From Impatiens glandulifera (taxonomy: Eukaryota; Streptophyta; Magnoliopsida; Ericales; Balsaminaceae), in contig NC_061868.1 in the NCBI RefSeq assembly GCF_907164915.1, positions 22,749,819 to 22,813,818 on the forward strand: 64,000 nt of DNA, written 5' to 3'. The position numbers and the translations under genes are program-made. The number at the start of each line of letters is the position of its first letter. The first letter of the stretch is position 1. Of the stretch, positions 57,212-64,000 are shown piece after piece. Below the pieces are notes generated by a model, which worked only from the letters and a program-made list of their open reading frames with translations, made no database searches and had not been told where the DNA came from.

Positions 57212-57956
57212 CTATATAAATTCAAGGAAAAAAACCCAGTCTCCTTCTCTCATTTTGTCGACCCATTCTTCCACGGTGTTGCCAGTCCAGTTCTCAATTC
57301 TTCTTATCGAGTTTTCCATCATGTGATTGGTCATGGTGTTGGCCGGTCCTACCGGGACTCCCGGTCCGAGGTTGGGAAAGTTGGCACGCATGTATCAACT
57401 TATTTGAGGATCAAAACTAATTCTTCCCCTTGGAGCTCGAATGAGCTTCTTCAGATTGTTAAAGAGGTATGAGGCCTAGTTTATGGGAAAAGTGTGAGGA
57501 TTGCGATCATGAGGTCGAAAACCTCCCAGGAATAGTTTTGATTTTCCATTCGGCCCAGAATGGACCGCTGGACCAAGTCATGAAAGACTTGGAAATGGGG
57601 TGTCAGTTCATCTTTTGGTCCGTAATCTTCAACCGGATGGATAGAGCCGGAGAAGATGATAGTGTAGTCGTCTTTATCTGAAAAGTTGGGAGTTGGAAAG
57701 TCCGAGAACCCTTCGGATGGAAGGTGGAAAAAGTTGGCGAAAGACTCCTCGGTGAGCCGATGCAATGAGCCATCAATGATGGTGCCGATGCTACCATCAT
57801 TTCCTTGTAGAGAACGAATGGACCGCCTAGAAAGTACTCGAGTCCGGCTTCTGAAATCCGGGTAAGAACTTCCTTTGCCGGAACCGAACCGTTCTGTCTG
57901 ATTTCCTCAAAGTCCACCTGGATGATGTGTTTGAACAATGCCGAGTCACGACCCAT
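57212..57956 (-). pseudogene. Accessory ORF-c of B2 (VDF domain)
   Basis: ATG of MGRDSALFKHIIQVDFEEI (57956), nearly the start of B1 ORF-d'. After FLGGPFVLYKE a deletion of about 12-15 codons with a shift joins GSIGTIIDGSLHRLTEESF, then LPSEGFSDF, VEDYGPKDEL, RSILGRMENQNY, another frame change near 57480, FNNLKKLIRAPRG, GPGVPVGPAN, and a short tail (NTVEEWVDKMREGDWVFF) to TAG at 57214-57212. The second half resembles ORF-b more than ORF-d. Dead. It has no counterpart as a separate gene in B1. Confidence 0.75.
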
Positions 57957-58631
57957 TGTTGATGATTAAGAGAGTTTGAGAGATCAAAAGAATAACCGCT
58001 GTGAGAGAGTTTGAGAGATTAGAGAGAGAAAGCTGTTTCGCGTAAGAGAAAAATGAAATGGCCAAGAGTCCCTTTTATAGGCGCGGTCTGGAAGCTCAAC
58101 CGTCGCAAACCGTCCCATCACCTTGGGCGGGAATTTTCCCTCCAATTGATTTTGGCGGCAAACCTTGGGTGGTAAACAAAAAGGGCGGCAAACTATGGGC
58201 GGTAATGAAAGAGGGCGGCAAACTATGGGCGCCAAATCAGAAGCGGGAATTTTGAGCGGGAGCTCTTTAGGCGGGAAATTTCCCTCCAAAATTTTCGATT
58301 TCGGTTTTAATGACGCAATCCCCTTTTTGAAACCGTATTATGAAGTGGTTTGTGAACCGCAATGATGCGGTGTTTTGAACTTGACCGGAAAGTTCTACGA
58401 ACACAGGTTTGTCTATCGATTTAACCGGTTATTTAGATGAGTGTTCTGAATTATTTACAACTTTTGATTAAGCGGTTCTTCTTGAGACCGTGCATAACTG
58501 CGAAGACGCGGTTTCTTTGATATTGACCGGATATTTCAATGAAAACGAAGTTACTTGATAATATTAACCGGTTACTTAGATGGATATTCTGATTGTTACT
58601 TGGACCCGGTTATTTAGGCTGAAATAGAGTT
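57957..58631 (-). promoter_or_regulatory. Promoter-like region of B2 ORF-c with many E2F-like sites
   Basis: On the + strand: GGGCGGGAAT (58125-58134), TTTGGCGGCAAA (58151-58162), GGGCGGCAAA (58183-58192), GGGCGGCAAA (58213-58222), GGGCGCCAAAT (58228-58238), AGCGGGAATTTT (58242-58253), GGCGGGAAATT (58270-58280). The TATA box (CTATAAAAGG, minus, 58080-58071) is about 115 nt before the ATG and a CT-rich leader follows. The remaining 58300-58631 is non-coding. Confidence 0.65.
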
Positions 58632-59428
58632 TCATTGAATGAAGGTACAAGACAGAAACCGATATATAGATCGGTTTGGAAATACATAAAGGAAGGAATA
58701 CGAAAGAGATAAAAAGGAATATAGCCTAGGCAATAACCATCCTAGAAACTTATCATCTACCTCATCCACATCAAGAATGTTTGAGAGGGATGCCGGTGCA
58801 CCCGGTCCAAATTCTGGACGATAGTTGAGTATGAGTCGACTGATATGAGGAGCGTAACCGAGGCCTCTTTTGGTCAACACCATAGTTTTCAGGTTGTTGA
58901 ATATGACTGATGACCAGTTTATGGGAGCATAACTCATGATGTAGGTCATAATGTTATACACCTTTTTTGAGTACCGCTAGTTAGGGGAATTGCAGATTAA
59001 CGAGCGATTGATGATTTCAAGTAGGAGTAAGATACCGCGAGGCCAATTGCAGTCTTTGGCCAATTGTTCTCCACCAGCCTCCCGGTTCTTGAGAACAACC
59101 AAGAGTAAGATACCGCGGCACTTCCTTCCCTAGGTGGGAAGTCCGAAAACCCTTCGGTGGGCAGATTGAACATCTGAGCAAATTCGACTTCATCCAGCCA
59201 GAAGGTATGGTCTCTCACAGTGGAAACAATATAGTTTCCTCTGACGCAAGCACTTCTAAAGAAGGTCTTGACATCCTCAAGGAGTATAGGGCCAGATTCT
59301 TCGAGAAAGGTTCGAAGACCGGTGTTAATGAGGGATTCAAATAACATCTCTTTTGTTTCTTGATCACTGATTTCCAAGCAAGAGTCAAAATCAATGCTTA
59401 GGAAGTTTGGTAGAGTTCGGCTTGGCAT
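58632..59428 (-). pseudogene. Accessory ORF-b of B2 (VDF domain)
   Basis: ATG of MPSRTLPNFLSIDFDSC. Same plan as B1 ORF-b: FESLINTGLRTFLEES, DVKTFFRSACVRGNY, DEVEFAQMFNLPTEGFSDF. After about residue 105 it is rearranged (a short direct repeat 'GAGTAAGATACCGCG' at 59021 and 59103) and frameshifted; the C-terminal part continues in another frame (58961-58632: PINWSSVIFNNLKTMV, RLILNYRPEFGPG, SNILDVDE). Not functional. Confidence 0.82.
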
Positions 59429-59825
59429 GATTCGAACTATGCTAAGAGAGAGAGAGAGTTCAAGAGAATTTTGTGTTTAGGATGTGTTGAGTTGATTAGG
59501 AGATAGCCCTTTATATAGATTCGGTTTTGGAGGGAAAATATCAACATTGAATGTCAGTTTTGTCTTATTGGAGAAGAGAATATTTATGTTTCCAAAGTGT
59601 GTTGGGAAGAGGTTGCTTTTGACTGATTGCGGAGCTCGAGGTAGGATTTAGTTGAAAAGTAACCAAGTTAGTTGGGTAGTAATTACTCATGTAGTTGGGG
59701 GTTACCTTATTAATTAAATGTTACTTTTCATTAATGACTGATGCAACAACATACTGAAAAGTAACCGATTGAAACCGAAGATAACTTAGACTAAACCGAA
59801 GAGAATATAGATGAAACCGAAATGA
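59429..59825 (-). promoter_or_regulatory. Spacer with TATA box upstream of B2 ORF-b
   Basis: CTATATAAAG (minus, 59518-59509) is about 80 nt before the ORF-b ATG, matching the B1 position. The rest is non-coding. Confidence 0.55.
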
Positions 59826-60656
59826 TCATAAAAGAGTTGAACAAAGATACAACCGGTGCGTGCAGCAAAATGACCGGGTGTAGGAAGGAGTGACATAATA
59901 TCCGCTTGAGTTGGTGTGATCGTTGGAGTGGATGTGACGGTTTCTCCTCTTCCAAGCCTTCTCAAACCGCTCATAGAAAGAGTCGGTAACTTCCTTGGTA
60001 AGTACTTGGGCTTGGTTCAGCCCTTCCCCCGGGCATGTTGGAACTCCAAGCTCCAGAAGTAGACAACTTATTTGAGGAACGAGGACGACTGTTTGAATGC
60101 CAATCATCTAGATTAGGACGTCGAACAGTACCCTCGACCAATTGACCGGTGTGCCAGTAGTTATAGCTGCCATGATGTTGAAGGCAGTGGTGCAGTATGT
60201 GTTGGTCACATCCCTTCCCAGGATGCCTCGACCGATTACGTCATTGAGAAGTTGGTATTCAGCTTTCAATAGTGACTTAGCACCGTGGTCATCCACTAGA
60301 TGGCTTGACCGGGCAAAGGCTAAAGAGATCTCCGCTTTTAGTTCAGCCGGTATGTTGAGGTCGGTTAGCCCCTGCTTTGGTAGGTTAAAGCATCTGGCAA
60401 AGTCATTTTCGGTAAAGTCAAATACGATTCCTCCTACCTTTGACTGGATGTGAGTGTCAAAGTGAGGAGTTCCACGAAAAACCCTGGCGTTGTAAAAGAA
60501 TTCCAGGACAGACTCAGAATAGAATACATGTTTGTCATCTAGAAAGTGTTGGAGACCAGTATCTTCAAGTGACTTGATCATCTTGAAGACCTCATAGTGC
60601 TCAGTGCTTTGAGCAGAGTTGAAATCCACTTGAAGGATGTTTGGAAACTAAGACAT
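59826..60656 (-). pseudogene. Accessory ORF-a of B2 (VDF domain)
   Basis: The original ATG is at 60656 (MS, then TAG at 60650-60648 where B1 has CAG, then FPNILQVDFNSAQ). It is open from 60629: MIKSLEDTGLQHFLDD, SVLEFFYNARV, VGGIVFDFTENDFARCFNLP, YQLLNDVIGRGILGRD, VNWSRVLFDVLI. TAG at 60110-60108 replaces Trp, after which the frame continues (CLLLELGVPTCPGEGLNQ) to 59826. Both stops are G-to-A or C-to-T transitions relative to B1. Confidence 0.86.
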
Positions 60657-61169
60657 TTTGTCTTAGTGAGAGGAATAGTTATACAGCTTGTGATTGTTTT
60701 GTTTAAGGTTTGTTCAACTTATATACTAGTGGAGAGAGGAGCCTATTATCCAGGTATCACAGATGATAATGTCTATTAACCATAGGATAAAGAGTTTTGC
60801 ATGAAATAAGCATGTCTACAGCCTAGGGTGTTGGTCATAGACCTGGACAATGAAAGATATCAAATCTTCACGTCTTTTTAGGTGCGACCATTCTACTTTG
60901 AAAAGGTAATGTTTCAGGACAGATAAGATTAAACACAGGTAATTATTCCACTTTTGTTTGAAGTTCAAATAATCTGAGATAAACTATTTCCGAACCGGTC
61001 AGTTATCAGTTGTTCGTCCCGATGCGGTTATTTGGTGCATGCACTAAGTAACCGGTCGGTTTACTCTGACTGATAGACCAGGCGGTTCTTCCATAGATAC
61101 CTTGGAAGATTTGAAATCCGACAATTTAGGAGTAACTACCGGTTTTGTCTGTCCGAACCGATTTCCCTT
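60657..61169 (-). other. Spacer between B2 pol and ORF-a
   Basis: Non-coding, aligned with 47120-47632 of B1 (shared CCGGTT-rich blocks, 'GCATGCACTAAGTAACCGG'). TATA-like TATATAAG (minus, 60724-60717) is about 60 nt before the ORF-a ATG. Confidence 0.5.
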
Positions 61170-64000
61170 TTAAGCATCCTTAGGGATGATCTGACTGATG
61201 TCGGTTAAACCAAGTGTAAGTCTGAATTGAGAGAACTTAGCTTCCTGTAGAGGCTTAGTGAAGATATCGGCTACTTGTTGATCTGTTGGTACGTATTCCA
61301 GCCGGATATGCTTCAGCATGACATGTTCCCGAATGAAGTGGTGCCTTATGTCAATGTGCTTGGTTCTAGAGTATAAAACCAGATTGTAGGTGATTGCTAT
61401 GGCACTTATGTTTTCACAGAAGATCGGAGACTCTTCGGCTATGGCACCGAAATCCTTCAGTTGTTGTTGGATCCAAAGAAGTTGTGAACAGCAGCTTCCG
61501 GCCGCCAGGTATTCAGCTTCTGCGGTTGATGTGGCAACTGATGTTTGTTTCTTGTTATGCCATGAAACAAGCCGGTCACCTAGGAATTGACATGTTCTGC
61601 TGGTGTTTTTTCTATCAATCTTGCAACCTGCATAGTCTGCATCTGAATAACTCGTTAGGTTAAAAGATGAGTCCTTTGGATACCACAGGCCGATGTCAGG
61701 TGTTCCCTTGAGGTATTTCAAGATCCTCTTTGCGGCTGTGTAGTGGGATTGTTTTGGATTGGCTTGGAATCTTCCACACACACCGACTGCAAATAGAATA
61801 TCCGATCTACTCGCTGTCAAGTATAAAAGAGAACCGATGATGCCCCGGTAAGCGGTCAGGTCTACTGATTGACCCTCATCATATTTTCCAACTTGACCGA
61901 TGAGCTCATTGGAGTAGCCGCTGAGGAGCATGTGTCCATCCCAAATTTCTTTAACAGTTCTTTAGTGTACTTGGGTTGACTGATGAAAGTTCCTTCTTCG
62001 AGTTGTTTAATCTGAAGACCTAGGAAGAAACTTAATTTTCCCATCATACTCATTTCAAATTTGTTAGTCATTAGGGTTGAGAATTTATCACATAACTTAG
62101 GATCGGTTGAGCCGAAGATGATATCATCTACATAGATTTGAACAAGTAGGATATGTTCCTTTTTCTCAAACTTAAATAACGTTTTATCTACCGAGCCGAT
62201 GGTGAAGTCATGTTTTAGCAAAAATGCGGTTAGTGTGTCATACCAGGCTCTAGGAGCTTGTTTTAGATCGTATAAAGCTTTGTTTAACCGGTATACATGG
62301 TTGGGTAGTTCGGCATTTTTGAAACCGGGTGGTTGTTCGACATATACCTCTTCACGTAGATCACCATTCAAAAATGCACTTTTAACATCCATTTGGAAAA
62401 CCTTAAAATTTTCGAATGTAACAAAGCTAGAAAAATCCTAATAGCTTCAATCCTAGCTACATGGGCAAATGATTCTTCAAAATCAATTCCTTCTTCCTGT
62501 TTGTAACCTTGTGCCACCAATCTGGCTTTGTTCCTCGTGACCAAACCGTCTTCATTGAATTTATTTCTAAATACCCATCTTGTTCCTATGACCGGTTGAT
62601 CTTTCGGTTTAGGGACTAGGTACCAGACTTTATTACTCTCGAACTGGTTTAATTCTTCTTGCATTCCCAAGATCCAATACGGATCTGACAATGCTTCATC
62701 CACTCTTTTTGGCTCAATCTGGGATATAAAGGCGGAATTAAAGTATTCCTCCAGAATTTGACGCCTAGTTCGAACAGGTTCTGAAGGGTCACCTATAATT
62801 TGCTCAGGAGGATGTTTAATGTTCCTTTTGAAATTCGGTTCAGGGATGTCTACCATATTACCGTTTGCTTGATCAAGGCTAGACATATCGGTAGGCTGAA
62901 CAAGATTGTCAGACCGACCGATTTCCTCGGTTTGAACCGAAGTGTCAGCTTCCAGTCGTGGGACAGTTTGATCCGCTGGTTTTCAACATTACCCATCTGT
63001 TCATGGACAAACCGCCTGAAGACCGGAATCTCATCTTCACTATCAGAATGGATATTGTTATTTTCCAATCTGTTGTGTAGATCAAAGCATGATGCAGTAT
63101 TACTTTCAACCGATTCATCGAAAACAACATGAAGTGATTCCTCCACGGTTAAGGTTCTATTGTTGTATACTCTATATGCCTTACTCACTGCTGAGTAACC
63201 TAACATGATCCTAGTATCGGTTTTTGCATCAAAAGCAGAAAGATAGGTTTTACCATTTATGTGAATATAGCATTTACAACCGAAAATCTTAAGGTACTTA
63301 AGGTTGGGAACCCTGTTAAAATATACCTCATACGGTGTTTTGTTATGAAACTTGTTAATTAAAGATCGGTTTTGTATATAACATGCAGTATTGATAGCCT
63401 CAGCCCAAAATTTTTGAGCAATGCCCGAATCAGCTATCATGGACCGTGCGGCTTCCTTGAGAGTCCGGTTTCTTCTCTCGGCCAGGCCGTTTTGTTGAGG
63501 AGTCCTAGCACTAGACAACTCGTGTCTAATACCGGATTCATCAAGAAATGCGGTTAAAGTACTGTTGGTAAATTCGGTACCTCTATCACTTCTAATGCTA
63601 TTAATGCGTGTTAATTTTTCATTTTGAAAACGTTTAAGTAGTATGATCAAATTTGATGCGGTTTCACGTTTGGATGGTAGAAATATTACCCATGTAAATC
63701 TAGAGTAATCATCAACAACTACCATGGTGTAGAGCATACCTCCTAGGCTGATTACCTGAATCGGTCCAAATAAATCCATGTGAAGGAGATCTAAGCATCG
63801 ATTAGATTGAATGTGTCCTTTACTCTTAAAGGTTGACATAGTTTGTTTACCCATTTGACATGCTGAACAAACCATATCCTTATTAAATACTATGTCAGGA
63901 ATTCCGTCGACTAACTTTTTACCGCGAATATAGTTTAAGGTTTTCATGTTCAGATGGTTTAGTCTTTTATGCCACAACCAAGTTTGATCAGTCTTGGCTA
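61170..64000 (-). pseudogene. pol: pol of B2: integrase, reverse transcriptase, RNase H (5' end beyond window)
   Basis: Enters at the GAG-pre-integrase/HHCC region (WHKRLNH...CSACQMG). The integrase core is intact in sequence (LLHMDLFGP, RSDRGTEFTN, PQQNGLAERR). Frameshifts: a 1-nt loss near 62985, a 1-nt loss near 62425 and one near 61885. Reverse transcriptase retains MDVKSAFLN and YVDD. RNase H has SDADYAG and TAEAEYLAA, but the usual CDN motif is CEN (FCENISAI), an Asp-to-Glu change at an expected catalytic residue. Terminates with PKDA at 61170. About 90% similar to B1 pol by eye. Confidence 0.95.

Larger units (their letters stand above)
55405..64000 (-). mobile_element. Element B2, 5' part (pol and accessory ORFs), open at window edge
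   Basis: Minus-strand family B element: pol (64000-61170), ORF-a, ORF-b, ORF-c and the start of ORF-d, interrupted at 55405 by A2. Gag and the 5' LTR lie beyond 64000. It has four VDF ORFs where B1 has three. Its genes carry more frameshifts than B1, consistent with greater age. Confidence 0.93.

Overview
The window is plant nuclear DNA made almost entirely of transposable elements; I see no intact host gene, rRNA or tRNA. Evidence for a plant: Ty1/copia LTR elements primed by the plant initiator tRNA-Met (TGGTATCAGAGC), a MULE transposase relic, a hAT element with 8-bp target duplications, and a very AT-rich background. From memory only, the odd accessory proteins seen here resemble hypothetical proteins that are very abundant in some Lamiales genomes, so an asterid is my low-confidence guess.

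Layout. 1-891: AT-rich non-coding DNA (repeat 'R'). 892-9448: copia element A1 (+), without pol. 9449-14297: truncated copia element A3 (-), joined head-on to A1, with a 2.56-kb LTR holding a higher-order satellite. 14790-16420: MULE transposase relic (-). 16421-25584: AT-rich DNA with two more copies of R; the first carries a complete hAT element (18694-19823), and the second supplies the matching empty site.

25585-64000 is a three-level nest. The outer element B2 (-) has its 3' part at 25585-29033 and its 5' part at 55405-64000, running off the right edge. It is split inside an accessory reading frame by A2 (-, 29034-55404, target duplication GTCTC). A2 contains a 2,686-bp tandem duplication of gag-PBS-LTR, and its 5' LTR is split by B1 (+, 40677-54355, 13,679 bp, target duplication GAATT). 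Sequence decay fits this order: B1 LTRs differ by about 2%, the A2 LTRs by about 7% in the part I compared.

Two related families are present. Family B (B1, B2) is autonomous in design: LTR, PBS, gag, protease-integrase-RT-RNase H, then three or four extra ORFs (a, b, c, d), duplicated polypurine tracts and LTR. Family A (A1, A2) has LTRs with palindrome arrays, gag, no pol, and one large accessory ORF2. A3 looks like a pol-bearing relative of A. The features (long Sire/Maximus-type gag, ORFs after pol, multiple PPTs, palindromic LTR repeats) point to the Sirevirus branch of Ty1/copia.

The most interesting content is the accessory gene family. Every extra ORF in A and B starts with a related domain of about 220 residues ('VDF domain', my name) and most have their own TATA-like box 80-150 bp upstream. 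Some have dense E2F-like sites, and family A ORF2 has the same TTAGACGT palindromes as its LTR. The long versions add basic and acidic linkers, coiled coils and either an RGG box (A) or nuclear-localisation-like clusters (B). All copies here are broken by stops or frameshifts.
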